The notes under the pieces: model-generated
The model's database searches: none
What the model saw: only the letters and a program-made list of their open reading frames with translations
Told to the model about the DNA's origin: nothing
In this document: piece by piece, positions 37,905-52,900 of the stretch
Numbering within the stretch: position 1 is the stretch's first letter
Layout of the letters: each line of letters opens with the position of its first letter
Source of the DNA: Chimonanthus salicifolius
Taxonomy: Eukaryota > Streptophyta > Magnoliopsida > Laurales > Calycanthaceae
DNA: 64,000 nt
Assembly: GCA_013350335.1 (NCBI GenBank)
Contig: CM023541.1
Location: 41,824,456-41,888,455, forward strand
Direction: 5' to 3'
Program-made: the position numbers and the translations under genes

Positions 37905-40900
37905 GTGTGTGTGTGTGTGTGGTGCTCAGGAACATAAGTTACTTTCAAGTTTTGCAATGAATGTAAATAGGATTCAATAAGCTGCAATCAGAATTCTAAT
38001 AGGATGCTAAGGGAATCCAATTGGATAAGTGTAGCCACAGCCATGTAATTGGAAGGTGGCCACATAGGTCCATCCATCCTGTTTTCTCATACTCTCTCTT
38101 GTTTTCCCTTCTTTCTTCTCTCATTTTCTCCTTAGTTTGGAGATTTGAATCATCAAACAAAAAATAAAATGAGAAAATGGATAGTTCACTCAAGCAATAA
38201 GTACTCACCAGGCCCATTACTGCAGAGATCACGATAGCTGCCAAGGCACACTGATAGATAATACAATGGTAAAGAATTAGAAACCGTAGCATTGCAAAGA
38301 TGACAAGAGTATAAGACCTAAAATGAAAAAACTCATAAAATCCATCAATATAGGATAAAAAGGAATTGCCAAAAAACAAGAAAAGAAGATAAAAGATGTG
38401 CACTAAAGTGATAGTATTGATCACTTAGTGGTCAGAGGTGTGCCTCGGTGCGTCTAAGGCGTGCCTAAGGCACTAGAAGGGGCCTTCTCATTTTTTTACC
38501 CATTAGGTGTTAAAAAATAAATTGTAAAATATAATTTACATCTTATATAGAAGTGCACCTTTCTTTTATTTTATTGATATGATCATTAAAATGATGACTT
38601 TTTTATGAATTTGACTTGTCATAATGATTTTATATATCAGGCTTCTGTTATTAGCTTCTTATATTATGCAACTGTACTTTTAAATTTGGCGCATTTTCTT
38701 GTATTTTTTAGTTATAATGAGTCAAAAAAGTAACGCATTTGTCATTAATATCCCAAAAATAGTTGTAAATAATAGTATTATATTTATTCTGGTGCAAAAA
38801 TATATAATTAAATAAATACACATATTTAAAATATTTAAAAAGTGCGCCTAGAACATAAAAGCCCACACTGAGAAGTGCGCCTTGGGCCTTAGGCTTCAGA
38901 ACCCCTTTGTGCGTTGAGTTGACTACTATGATTGATCATGATCATGATCATCATCTAAGCCTTATATCCATCTTTTGGGGGTCAAATTTGAACTTTCTAC
39001 TTCAATGACCAAAAAGGAGATAATACTTAACATTCCATCGCAATCTATTTTCCCATTGGAATTCCTTCTCCCAGGAAACAAACAACCTGCCCTAATATTT
39101 TCTTGAGGTTATTAGTAATAATAATTTATTACTACCTAGCTGAGTTCTACAGAGGAGGAAGTGTCATTTGTTCAGGTAAGGAGATCCGTGATTGAAGTAG
39201 CCAATTTTTCGGCCAAAACAGAAGTGGATAGAGATAATGCTTGTGTTGATTTCCTATAATTGCTATTGGGGTCCATTTGTAGGGGTTATTTATGTATAGG
39301 CTTTATCGGGTTCTGGTATAACTGTATAAGGCTCTTATACCATTTTTGTATTCTTATGTAACTTTTACTTCTCTAATAGAATTCCATCGTTAACATTTCA
39401 AAAAAGAAACAAGAACTTGGTACGAAACTCCACACTCTGAACAAAAGATAACTCTCTAGATGTGATGAATTAACTACGTAGTTTCCATAAAATGTATACC
39501 TGAGGTATCTCTTTAAATAAAGGTGTCATGAATAAAAGAGCACATCCCATTATAATTCCCATGATAATTCCAGATAAACCAGTTTTCGCTCCACTTTCAT
39601 GATTTACAGCTGACCTGGAAAAAGAGCCTGCATGGTAATGAAATCAATTGTTAATTTCTAGAACATGCTTGGAATAGACAGTAACAGTGAATTCACATTA
39701 TGGATTCCATGGAATTAAAGTGCAGTGAGTTATGCACAAATGTCTGCATGCAGTTACTTTCATTTGCACTTTGATCCAGCCAAGTAGGTTCAAAATTTCC
39801 ACCATAATACCTAACTTTGCACATACCCAACATTCCATTTGGATTTGTTTTCCAACCTGCACTGGCCATCATTATTGAGTTCCAGTCATTCTGGGCTTAT
39901 TCCAGACAGAATGATAAAAGCAAGTCCTATCCAACCAAAACTGATCCAACTTCAACGAAAACTTTTCTTTTAAATATTTTAGCCTAGTGGACTAGTATCT
40001 GAAATATTTCTAGAATATATTGAGTGAGATCAATGAAACTTGACCTTCCACACACTTGCATGCTTCACTCCATCGCTTTGCTTAGGGAGTTACAGAGAGG
40101 GGAGCAGGGAGACCTTTTTATTGGCGACAGATATGGGTTCTTGATATTATTTGTTTTCTCTTTGTTCTAACTTCCCCTTTTTTACTATAAAGGTTGCAGC
40201 TTACCTTTGTGGTAGATATTTTAGTTACGGGACCTTTAGGTCCTCCTACGCATGGTGCTTGCTTTCTGTTTTAATGGAGTTCCTATCATCATCACTTAAA
40301 GAAGAAGAAAGTGACCTTTGTCCATTTTGGTGACATCAAAGCAATAAAATATCTTATCATCACCATTTAAAGAAGAAGAAGGTGATATTTGTCCATTTTG
40401 GTGCCATTAAAGCAATATTAACCTAATATTTGCTTATTTTACTTTCCACCTTCATAATAAAGACAAACCCTTAATATCAGCACATCAGATATCATTTTAT
40501 AGTAATCCTTCTTATAACAAATGAGAGCTTGATCATGATCATCCCCTAAAATGACTTCTCTCAATTTTCTTCAGTTGGTGTAATATAACATTTTGTGTCC
40601 ACTAATTTTAATGCCTTTTTTTTGGAATTCTCCATTCAAAGCAGCAACACTTCTCAGACATTCCATCACCATAAGAAAACCCTACTAGCTGGTGACATGG
40701 AATCTACAACCAACATCATGAGAAGGCGCTCAGCAACTTTACCTGTTGTCGGATATGCAGAGAAGAATGATCCACAGATGTTTGCCACCCCAAGGCCAAA
40801 TAACTGTAAAGGAAGATCTAAAAAAGTATCATTAGCCTCTTTTCCTCCCTTCTTACACAAAGAATAGATATTTTCATTTTCAGTATGGAAGAGTAAAGCC

Positions 40901-43900
40901 TGACTGCTGGTTAGTCATTTTTTATTTCCAATGCTGACATTTTAAGCAAAAAATGAGAGGAAGGAAAAGGAAGAGAAAGATGAAGGAAGAAAGAAGGTAA
41001 AAAGGGTAAGAATGAAATAATAACTAAATATTTCCAAAAAAAGAAGTAATATATATATATATATAGGAAAGTGTCAGCCACATACTCTATAGAGTGCTCC
41101 CACAGTGGCAGCTCCATGTGGAGCCCACTTATGATCATGGGGTTGAGTGGGTTCGAAAGGTTGTGTATATGGTGCTTACAAAAATCAGCTTGATTGAATA
41201 ACTCTAGCCATGAGATCAAGTTTGATAAAATAGAATCCCCATCAACTGATGTTTTGAAGTTCCTTCAAAACCATGGCTAGAGTCATTGAATCAAGCTAAC
41301 CTTTTACAAGCATTATGTGTAAGCAACTAAGCATAGATCTTTCATACCTACCCAACACATATATAAAGTGGGAACTAACAAAATTATAATGTTAATTTGA
41401 ACTGAATCTTCAATATGATACTTGTCATATCATTCAAAACAAAACAAAAAAAAATTGTACGCTTGTCATTGCAAATGCCAATTCACAGTGATCAAGCATC
41501 TAAGAGCTGATAGTTATATCCAGCTTGTCTTTAGAACCATAATCTATGAAAAAACTATCATCCTGATAACATCTTCATCTCTTTTTTCTCCCAAATAGCA
41601 ACATGACTCCAAATAGCGAAACTTATGATTGCAACAAGGAGCATTCTCCAACTATGCTATCAAAATCTTCTTTTGTTGAAAAAAAAAAATCTTCATCAAT
41701 ATTCCTTTATAAGGGGAATGAAAATGAACTATTAGAGCAATCTACTCCAACCATCGTTCTTGTACATCCTTGAATCAATGGCACTTATAATCCACTCAGA
41801 GAATTTGAGACACCAAAGTGGAATAACGGTGATTGGAGAAATTTTCGACTATTTACCAATGTTCTAAAATCTAGACCGAACCGTCCGGTCAAACCGAGTA
41901 GAACCAGAACTAGATAGCACCACGGTCCAGGTGATAGGAAGAAGCGTCTTTAAGCCAAAAATCATTTAAACCCGGCTGTCCAATTGATGAACTGTTAAAA
42001 CCGGATGGACCACCTGGTTCTTTCAAAACCGTTTGGTATTAAAAAAAACTTTCTCAAGTTTCATTTTACTTTCTTTTACTTTCCTTCCCCATTCACCTCC
42101 TACAGCAAAAAGTTAAAAAAAAAAAAAGGCTAGAGGATTGCCACCATTTTCAAATCCCAAAGTTGAGTGAACTGGAGAATTGGAATAGGTTGGAGGAGGA
42201 GAAGGGCCTTGAGTCGGACAAATTGGCGTTGAAGAGAAATTGCAAAGCTCAACTTTGGGATTGTTTACGGTTGCAGGAAGTGGAATGGAGGCAGAAATCC
42301 AGAGCTCTTTGGCTCAAGGAGGGGGATAAGAACAATAATTTTTTTCCACAGCACGGCATCTATCAGGAAGGCCAGCAATAGCATTCAATTGATTGTAGTA
42401 TATGGCAGAAGAGTGGTGGACAAGGAAGGTATCGGGAATGCAGTCAAGGATTACTTCAGTCACATTTTTCAGCCATTGTCTTCCTCGGCTCAGTGCCTTC
42501 CACCCACAAGTCTTAGCTCTGCTATTGTATTCGTGCATTTAATAAAATTCGTTTATGTCTCTGCTCAAAAAAAAAAAAAAATAGATGCATTTGACTATTC
42601 TAATTAAATAGCAAAGTTTCCATCAGATGTTAACATCATGATATATTTAAGTATTACGTTATATTGACTTTTGTTTTGGGCACCCACATCAAGAATCTTA
42701 GTCACCTTTTAAAACATATATTCCTAACCTAGACAGAAGATTGTGATCAATATCATATATTTAGACTTGTATATTTCTGGTACTCACCTCTTGATTTGAG
42801 TCCAACTCATATCCATTTTTTGCTGCCAAAGCTTTAGCAATCCCCACAGACTCCTGCAGTTTGCAGCATATTTCTACCACATCTTGGACAATAAAGATAA
42901 ATTCAAAAAAAAAAATGTACCAGATAAAACAATTTATTTACCAATATAGCCACGCCGGTAATGAGAAGTGCTGTCGGAATCAATGACACTACATACCCAA
43001 AATTCTTAGGAACAGAAAACTTTGGAAGCCCTTGGGGAATATCTCCTACCTAAATGAGGCAAAAGAAATAAAGGCCTCTCATTTGAAAGGAGAAAAGTAG
43101 TTGAATAGTTTGTACCGTGCAGTATTTCCAGAAGAAATCAAATTCCTACTAGTTAATATTTACAAATGGATTTAATGTCATTATTATGAAATACGTATGA
43201 CTTATCAATTATCACCAAACCAGTTTTGCAGTCAAATTACCATCTATATTGTTTGCAGATTATATTCCACAGAGGGAACATAATTTCCTAATGCGTTCAT
43301 CGTCAAAATCATAGCCACTAATCCCATCTATCTTGGGGCAGAGATACATTAGAATGCTTGAAGCAGTGCAAAAAATGGCAATGTTCAGTAATCAAGATAG
43401 TTAATAGCACAACACGTACATGCACAAAAGTCAAAAAGGTTCTACAATGGAAGATCCTATCCATCCAAATTTGACCATGCTTGTAACTATGTATGCAAGC
43501 GAGCTCGGGAATGTTCCGCATGATTCTAGTCATACAATCCTTGTCCTTTAGTCTAAATGCCACTGCTTTGCTTTTCCTTTATCCATCTAATTCTGGGTTG
43601 AATTGTCCAGTCAAAAAGTGACATCAAATGTTATGGAATTTTTAGGAGCCAACAACATAGTTTACTGGCAAGTAAAATGGAAACAAGTTCCAGAGTGTGT
43701 CATTGTACTCTAGCTGACAAAATTACAATCAGTTGACAACACCTCCATCAGACACAAGAAGTAAAGAGCCAGCAGTTACAACCACATTCATCTAATGTAC
43801 TCAAAACATTCATACATCAATGTAAGACAATTCTCACCACAGAAATTGAAGATGGATGAAATATTTTCACAAAAGTTGTACCCAATATGACTGCTGTAAG

Positions 43901-46900
43901 GGGGCCTGCCGCTCGTAAGAACCGCAAATGCTTCTTTGATTTTCCCTACAGCAGTTAGAGGCATAAGCGTCACCAAGAAATGATTGGTCAAATTTAAGAT
44001 AAAATAAAATAAATCATTCTAAGCTCTTACCAGGTGCTTCATGACTAGGAGAATCGTAAGTATGACAGAGCCCATTACAAAGGGAGGCCATGAGAACTAC
44101 AAAGAGAAGCAAATATGAGATACTATAAGGTAACACAACAAAAATATGTTCTTTGTCATTACAAGGTTAGTATAATAACTGAAAGCATAAAACTGGTAAT
44201 GAGATAAACAGTCACATACTCGAGTCATTGCAACAGATTTCAGCTATATTTTTGTTTCTTTCATGAAATTATCAAGATAATATCACCTAACAATGTTTTC
44301 ATTTAGATGCTGTAGTATTCAAAAATATGCCTATTTTTATTTTCTTGTGATTCAGCAACACCGCATGATATTAAATGCATTATCTTCCCTTTAAAAGGGT
44401 TCAAGACTCGTAAACATGTAACCCTCTAATAGGATTTGCAACTGTGAATCTCATGTTTGGATACAACCCTCCTGCCACCAACACAACCAATACATTTCTT
44501 CTAAAGTCTTTCCACCAAATATATAAAATAATGATGGAGATAGGCTCAAAATCACTATATAATACATATTCATATGAATCTAAGAACCTCAATTTTTGAA
44601 ATATCTAATATTATATTGACAATAATATCCTGATAATGATATTTAGTGAATGTTTCAACTCCTCTTGCCGCCTCTATGTAAAGAGTCTCCTTCATCCCCC
44701 TTCAAGACTCTTACGAGTTGAAATCTCTCCAGAGAAACCAAGTGCACAATGCTCTTCTATCCATTTAAGAAAGATTAGAAGCTTGAAGTGTTATAGATAA
44801 ACAGTATGTATTGGCTCTAAATCAAATTTGGCAGTAAATATTCTTTTGGCAATTTCATAGCATACCTTTGAAGCTCCGGCAATTATACTCTTAATAAGTG
44901 GTATTATTTTGCTGCTTCTTACTATACTATATCCCAAGAAGTACTTGGCTTGAGATAAGGCAATTACAATGGCAGAAGATGTAGTAAATCCAGAAATTAC
45001 AGAGTGGCTGATGAAACGCAAAAGCCATCCAAGCCTACAAAGAACAAAGGCTTCAAAGTTAACAATTTAAGGAGGTGATGTGAGGAGAAATATGCAAGAC
45101 ACAAAGGCACAGCTAAACAAGTCAAAGAATTCCAAATAGCATAAAAATCTCAAGTAGAATGACTACCATAGGTGGTTCTCCGTAACCAAACAAGCAGTAA
45201 TCACCTACATGTGACAATGCCCACGTACAGGCAGGACATGTATAACTATCATTGTCATAACATGCTATTTTTGTTGGAAATAACCAAGATCTCGATTCTC
45301 TCCTTTATTCAGTTTCTAATTTTGTGAAATAGTCCCAGTTGGACTATCCGTTTGTTTAGGAAACCCCAATCCATGTGAGATCGCTATATCATTTTTAGAA
45401 ATTAGAGCCTGATTTTAGGATCTTGATTCTATTTTGTAGGATATATAACATAGTAATTTTAGAAGAGTGTTTCCATATACATGAGAAATTGAGCGGTAAC
45501 AGAATAAATTTTATTAAAAACAAAATAGATACAAGAAAGAGTAACAAAAGGCCCAAGAGAATTAGGCCCAAACCAAAAAAAAAAAAATACAATCAAAGAA
45601 AACACAAAAGCTCCATATCAACAAAAGAGTTGATCTCCTGGAAGATGCAAAACACCACAAATCAACCCATCAACTCCATTTTTAGCAAAGAAGTCTGCCA
45701 CTCCATTGGTTGTTCTATTGATGGGCATAAAGGACACCTCACAGCCCGAGACCAGTTCCTTAATCTCTCTCGCTAAAGTGATTAACCTCCATGGAGGGCA
45801 ATTCACTCCCCTAGCCCATTTAATAGCATTAAATGAATCGCTTTCGATAACTAATTTATCTCCCCCTAGACCCGCTCCCATAGTCAAGGCTCTTCTGATA
45901 CTAAGAAGTTCCGCCTCATTAGAATCATTGACCCCCACTGATTCCGAAAAAACAACCCTTGTGAAGCCTGAATTATCCCGAAGAACTCCCCTTATCCCAG
46001 CTGGCCCAGGTTCACCCCTTGAGGCCCCATCCACGTTAAATTTCAAAATACCACTAGGACGAGGAGAGCACCCAACCCGTTTCTTCTGACCACGGGAATT
46101 AACATTCATACAACCCACCCAAGACTGTAAAAGATCACCAGCTTTCAGGTTTTCGAATTCCTTGTTGGTACAAAGCCAAACACACAGTCTCCATTTTGCT
46201 TTTTAAAGGAGCTCGCTAAATTCTAATAACTTCCCTTAAAGATCATAGCATTCCTCTTCTTCCAAATAGTTCAAATGACTGCAGCTAGAATCGTGATCCA
46301 AGCTAACCTCCTCCTAGCAACTGCAGAGATATATGTGTTATTCTACAGCACCAAGGTTGGGAAACACCCAAGACTCCAATAAACCATCCCAAGAGCCAGG
46401 ACAAACCCAGGAAACTCCCATAAGATTCAAGAGATAACTCCACAATTTCCAAGTCACGGGACAAGTGGCCAAAAGATGATCTATCGTTTCGTCAGTCAAC
46501 CCACAAAGGGGGCAAGTAGTGTCCCTCCGAACTCAACAAACCTCTTCTCCTAAGATCCATCCTTGTCAAAATTTTCCTTTTAGTACAACACCAAGCAAAC
46601 AATTGGACTCTAAGAGGAGCAAGGTGTTGTGGGACCCACACGTCACACGTCTAGTGATGTGGGGCCCAGTCAATGTCAAGATTCATTGTATATTGAAGGT
46701 CAACACAATAGATTGTAATTAGGATACACTTAGTGTATTTCCTTTTTTGTTCTCTAGATTGTCTCTATATTTTCTATTTAAACATTGTATCCTCTAAGAG
46801 GAATAGATCATCAATATATTGACAGAGATAATTCTCTCCCCTTCTACATTCTTTCTCTGTTCTTTTTCCTTATTTTTCATATTCCTTTTCTACATGGTAT

Positions 46901-49900
46901 CAGCCAAGGAAGATTTTCTTTTTTGATTTCCTCCTTCCCTACCGTTTTTGACAGAGCTATCCATCTATCCCATTGGATCTCTATTTGGAACTGGTCTTCT
47001 AGAGTTTTTGTTGGATCTCTCATTCCACGATTTTTGGAAGCAACCATACCCAGATCTGAGTTTTTTGCTTAGATCTAGCAGATCTAAGCTTCGATTACCC
47101 ACTTCTCTCTTCCACTGGTGTCGCCCCTGGACCCCCTCCACTCGCCTAAGGTGGACCTCCCTTCTCGGTCAACGGTGGGCCCCCATGTGTCTGTTTCACT
47201 TTGCTGCTCGCGACGCTGCACAGTTTTTTTTTTTTTTCCCCCCTTCTGCCCAGATCTGGAAGCTGGGTCCTTATTCCCTCTATTGTTGCTGCACACAACT
47301 TTCGCCTATCCCTCTGCATTCCATCAAACTGAGGTGTCCCATCTTTCATCTACGGTGGAACCCAATTTTTTCTGGTTTTTCCTGCGGCTGTTCGGGGGGA
47401 CTGTACCATCAGATTTTGCCCTGTTTCCCTTTGACCTACCCAGCTGTTGATCTTCAAGCCCTACCACTTGCACCTATACATTCGCATCTCCCTCTGTCTC
47501 TTCTGCATATGGATTTGCGACTGGTTTGTAGCTTGTGGGGCCCATTTCCCGCTTCTTCTTCTCATATTTGACGCAATTCTTGGACTTGGATCTGATTTTT
47601 TGCCTTCTATTCGCTGCCACTACTATCTGATTGGGTCTTTGGCCTAGAATTATGGCTACTGCTACTCCAACATCTTCTTCTGGTCCTTCCAGTTCAGCTG
47701 TTGCCTCTCCCGGCTCCCCACAGATTGGTCGGATCACAACGGTATTGCTCAATGAGACGAACAATTTTGAGTGGTCCCATTCTACCACAATGTTTTTAAA
47801 TGCAAAGCAACTCTATTCATATCTTGATGGTACTACTCTCCAACCGGCTAAGACTGATCCAACATTCTCCGTCTGGAATGCAAATAACTCTCTGATCCAA
47901 GCTTGGCTTCTTGATTCTATGGACGCCCATGTGCGGCATCTCGTCTATACTCTTCCCACCGCCAAAGCTGTATGGGACACTGTGAAGACTTTATATTCTG
48001 ATGGAAATAATTTTGCTCGTACATATGAATTATCTCAGATTGCTGCCACTCTCCGACAGGGGGAGTTATCTCTCATCCAATACTATTCAACTCTGCAATC
48101 CAGTTGGTTGGAGCTTGATCAACTTCAATCCCTTACTTTTAAGGATCCCGTAGATACTCTGACGTTTCACAAGTATGTCAAACAGCAACGGATCTTTGCC
48201 TTCTTAGGTAGACTTAACCCTGAATTTGAGCCCACCCCGGCCCAGATTCTTGGGCAACGACCTCTCCCATCTCTTGATGAGGTTTACTCGGCCTTTCTTC
48301 GAGAAGATCGCCGTCGTCTGGTATGACTTCACTGCATGCTGAACGATCTGCACTGGTCACCACCCATTCTTCTATGCCTTCTATGGCTCATGGGCACCCA
48401 GCTTCCCATGGCAAGGATTTCTCATCTGATCCTCGAAGGGACACCAAAGGTCCACGGAAGAAGGGCCCTTGGTTCTGCACCTACTGCAAGATGACTAACC
48501 ACAATATTGATTCATGCTACAAGCTTTATAGGCTCCCTAAGCAAGCCAATCTCTCCGCTACTCCTCATTCCTCTGATGTGGTTAATAATAATGCTCCTGT
48601 GACTCATCAGGATCTTACCTTCATCCTGCAACGCCTTGAGCGCCTTCAGTCCTCTGAGGTATCCAATGTTGTCTCCTCTCCTTCAAGTAATGAATCATCT
48701 ACCCACCATGCCTCTTATCATTCCTGGATTGTCGATTCTGGTGCTACCAATCATATGGCTGGTATGTCCACCCTCTTCTCTTCCCTTTTCTCCTGTTTCT
48801 AGTGGTCAAGGTCAAATTAGCCAATGGCTCCTTTATTAATATTGTTGGGAAAGGAATTGTTCCTGTTTCTCATAATTTGGACCTTCACTATGTTTTGCAT
48901 GTTCCAATACTATCCCGCAATTTGTTATCTGTTAGTGCCTTAACTAAACATTTGAATTGCTCAGTCACATTTTTGCCTTCTCATTTTGTTTTCCAAGATC
49001 TGAACACAAAGCAGGTGTTGGGTGGTGGTCGTGAAGTAGGTGGTCTCTATCTTCTCGATTCTTACTGTGGTTGCTCTGAGGCTTGTTCGACCTCTTCGTC
49101 TTCAGATGTGTGGCTATGGCATTGTTGTTTAGGACATCCTGCCGACTCTGTTCTCAAACAGCTTGTGCCTAGTTTATCTTTTACTCATTTTGAATATGAA
49201 CCTTGCCAATATGGCAAACATGTTAGAAATCAATTTTCCCCCTACTTTATTTTCACTCATCCATTCTGATGTTTTGAAATCTCCAACTGTTTCTCGCACT
49301 GGTTTTCTTTATTTTGTTACCTTTATTGATGATTTCTCTCGCATGACATGGACATATTTAATGAACATAAATCTAAGGTTTTTTATCATTTCCAAAATTT
49401 TTACCAGTGGGTTCAAAATCAATTTGGGTGTAAAATTCAAGTTCTACGGAGTGATAACGGGGGAGAATATTTGTCACACTCCTTTCTTACTTTTTTGGAA
49501 AAGCATGGCATCAATTCTCAGTTCTCTTATCCTTCCACACCTCAATAGAATGGTATAGCTGAGCAAAAGAACCGTCACCTTCTTGAGGTGGCCAGATCTC
49601 TTCTTTTTACTATGCACGTCTCCTCGTCCTATTGGCCAGAAGCCGTATTAACTGCTTGTTATCTAATTAATAGAATGTCTTCTTGTATTTTACAAAATCA
49701 GTCCCCCATAGATCATTTGTCCTTACATAAAGTCATTCCTCACATTCCTTTACATGTCTATGGGTGTGTTTGTTTTGTTCACAACTTTTCTAGCCATAAA
49801 TTTTCTCACCGGGTTGTGCGATGTGTTTTTTTAGGGTACACACCTTTTCACAAAGGTTATAAGTGCCTTGATCCTATCACTCAGAAGACATACATATCCA

Positions 49901-52900
49901 TGGATGTCACTTTCTTTGAGCGGGACCCATATTTTTCAGCTCCCTCTACATCTTCTCCTTCTCCTGTTCTTCCTCTTGTCCCTGACAATCTTCCTTCCCC
50001 AAGTCCACCTAAGCCTCTTATGATGTACCAACGCCTACAGTCTTGAGCGCCATCTGTAGTTGACTCCACCCATCCATCTACACATGCTTCAGATACACCG
50101 GTCTCTGACTTGTCTGATCTTCCTATTGCGCTTCGCAAAGGTAAGCGCTCTTGTACTACTAGCCATCCCATTGATTGTTTTGTCTCCTATCATGCTGTTT
50201 CACCCTCCTATTATAGTTTTCTCACAGCATTAGACAACATCAAGATACCAAAAAGGATCGACACAGCCTTGAAAAATCCCTCCTGAAAAGCAGCCATGGA
50301 TGAAGAGTTAGCTGCCCTTGAGAAGAACAATACATGGGAGATGGTTTCCTTACCTCCAGGCAAAACCCCAGTTCGGTGCAAATCGGTCTTTGCTTTGAAG
50401 CATAATCCAGATGGCTCTATTGCCCGTTATAAGGCACGTCTCGTAGCCAAAGGCTTCACACAGACTTATGAAGTTTACTACCAGGACACTTTTTCACATG
50501 TCGTCAAGATTAACTCTGTGCGCATTTTGCTATCTCTTGCCACCACTCATGCTTGGCCCCTGAGCCAGTTAGATGTGAAGAATGTTTTCTTCATGGTGAC
50601 TTTCAGGAAGAAGTTTATATAGTCTCAGTCTGTCTGAAGATTAAAGAAGGCTCTATGGTCTTAAACAGTCTCCACGTGCCTGATTTGAGAAGTTTAGCAG
50701 TGCCTTGCTACCTTATGGTTTTACCTGATGTCAGTCAGATCACTCAGTCTTCATCTACCGTCTCCACTCTGTTGTGATGATTTTGGTAGTCTATGTTGAC
50801 GATATTGTACTCACCGGCAAGAATGATGAAGCCATGTCTTCATTCAAACAGTATCTTCAACAGACTTTTGATATTAAGGATTTGGGGCCTCTCCGGTACT
50901 TTCTTGGAATTGAAGTTGCTCGGTCCTGTCGTGGCCTTTATCTCTCTCAGCGAAAGTATGCCCTGGATCTCCTCCAAGAAGCTGGCCATTCTGGCTAGAA
51001 ACCGGCAGATACTCCGTTGGATGTGAACACCAAGTTATCTACCTCTGATGGAACTCTCCTTGACAATCCAAGTCTTTATCAGAAACTAGTTGGCAAGCTC
51101 ATCTATTTGACCATCACAAGACCAGACTTATAGTATGTTGTTGGTGTCGTCAATCAGTTCATGCACGAACCACGGGACACTCACCTTCATGCCGTGTTTC
51201 GAATCCTACGATATATTAAGGCTCATCCCGGCCGTGGTTTATTCTATGCACACCAACCTACTTGCCTGGTTCGTAGTTATTCAGATGCTGATTGGGTCGG
51301 TTCTCCAGATGATCGCCGCTCTACGTCTGCCTATTGTGTTTTCTTGGGATCTCATTTAATTGCCTGGAGAAATAAGAAGCAATCTGTTGTTGCTTGTTCT
51401 AGTGCTGAGACTGAATATCGGGCTATGGCAAATACTGCTTCTGAATTGTTGTGGTTTCCGCCAATTTCTTACTAAAAATGGGGTTTACTCCTGTTGATCC
51501 ACTCATCATGTTCTGTGACAATCAGGCGGTCATCCATATTGCCTCCAACCCAGTCTTTCATTAGCGGACTAAGCACATTGAGGTCGATTGCCACTTTCTT
51601 CGTCAGCATATTTCAGAAGGGCGACTTTTCACTCCTTATCTACAATGTAAGGATCAAATGGTCGATATCTTTATAAAGTCAGTTTCTCGAATTCAGCTCG
51701 ATTCCGTCGTTAGCAAGTTGGGTCTACTCGACATCTTCGAACCAGCTTGAGGGGGAGTGTTGTAGACCCACACGTCACACGCTAGTTAGTGGGCCCCAGT
51801 TAATGTCTACATTCATTGTATATTGAAGGTCACACATAGATTGTAATTAGGATACACTTAGTGTATTTCTTTTTTTGTTCCCTAGATTGTCTCTACATTT
51901 TCTATTTAAACATTGTATCATCTAAGAGGAATAGATCATCAATATATTGACAGAGATAATTCTCTCCCCTTCTACATTCTTTCTCTGGTCTTTTTCCTTA
52001 TTTTTCATATTCCTTTCTACACAAGGCTCTTCCAAATGATAGACTGAGGAACTAAAGAGCCATTTACGTTCGGAGTTGCAATGGATTTAACCAAGAAGAT
52101 CCCTGATGGATCACCCGTCCAAACCATCTCATCGTCAACTTCTAGATCCAACGGGAACTCCCTAGTTGAGCTTGAAGTTCATTTAGGCTTTCCACCTCAA
52201 AAGTCCTCAGATCTCTCATGAAATCAATATGCCAAGAAATATGCTGGTCTCCCACACGGTAGATATCTTGCACCAAAGGTTGTTTGTTCCTAGCACATTT
52301 CTCTCTTTAATACATATTGGAAAAGCCATCTACCCTTTTGCCTATGGACATAGACTTATCACTGAACCATGTTAAAATTTGGTCACACCTTGTGGTATGT
52401 ATTTGGATCGACTTTTCCATTTTGCTTCCCTATTTCGAAGTTTGATTCACTTTCTCCATGTCACAACAATTTGAAATACTTTTCTCATTATTATAGGCAT
52501 ATTCAAACTATTAGTTTTCCCTTTTATTTTTCCTTCTTCTCTCTAAACATGCTAAGTTCACCAAAAAGAAATAAAAGTAATCTTTGCATGATGTGGAGTT
52601 TTTACAGCACAATTTTTAACAGCAACTGTTTTACATTATCTATTATGAAAAACAAATCAAACAACTATTAGGGATTCCAAAAATTACCAACCAAAGCAAC
52701 AGGATATTCTTGAATTGTATCTGGCAATAACCAGAATACTATCCAGCAGTACCAATTTAAGTTTCTATGCATGTATCCAGTCCATTCATACTGCATTGAC
52801 ATAATAGCCTCATTCTAGCCTAAAGGCTTCTTAAATGGACGAAGCCCAGTAAAGAAATCCTACCACAGATTATACAAAAACATAATTCGAATAAAACATA

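Larger units (their letters stand above)
46625..52021 (+). mobile_element. Ty1/copia retrotransposon with both LTRs, 5.4 kb, decayed
   Basis: Terminal repeats 46625-46894 and 51758-52021 both start TGTTGT and end CTACA, and the 5-bp duplication CAAGG flanks the whole at 46620-46624 and 52022-52026. A Met-tRNA primer site follows the left LTR and a purine tract precedes the right. The order is gag, protease, integrase, RT, RNase H, as in copia. It sits in intron 3 of SULTR4, antisense to the gene, inside a LINE. Several stops and frameshifts disable pol, so it is not autonomous now. Confidence 0.96.

Noticed and set aside
37996..38424. A 142-codon minus-strand frame
   Set aside because: Only [14 protein letters not shown] in it is coding (SULTR4 exon 11); the rest is read-through into both introns.
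46785..47571. Overlapping open frames of up to 207 codons before gag
   Set aside because: They fall in the copia leader and show no domain; the gag ATG at 47652 is in better context.
47652..51750. An active autonomous copia element
   Set aside because: At least five in-frame stops and several frame changes interrupt pol, and the LTRs have diverged.
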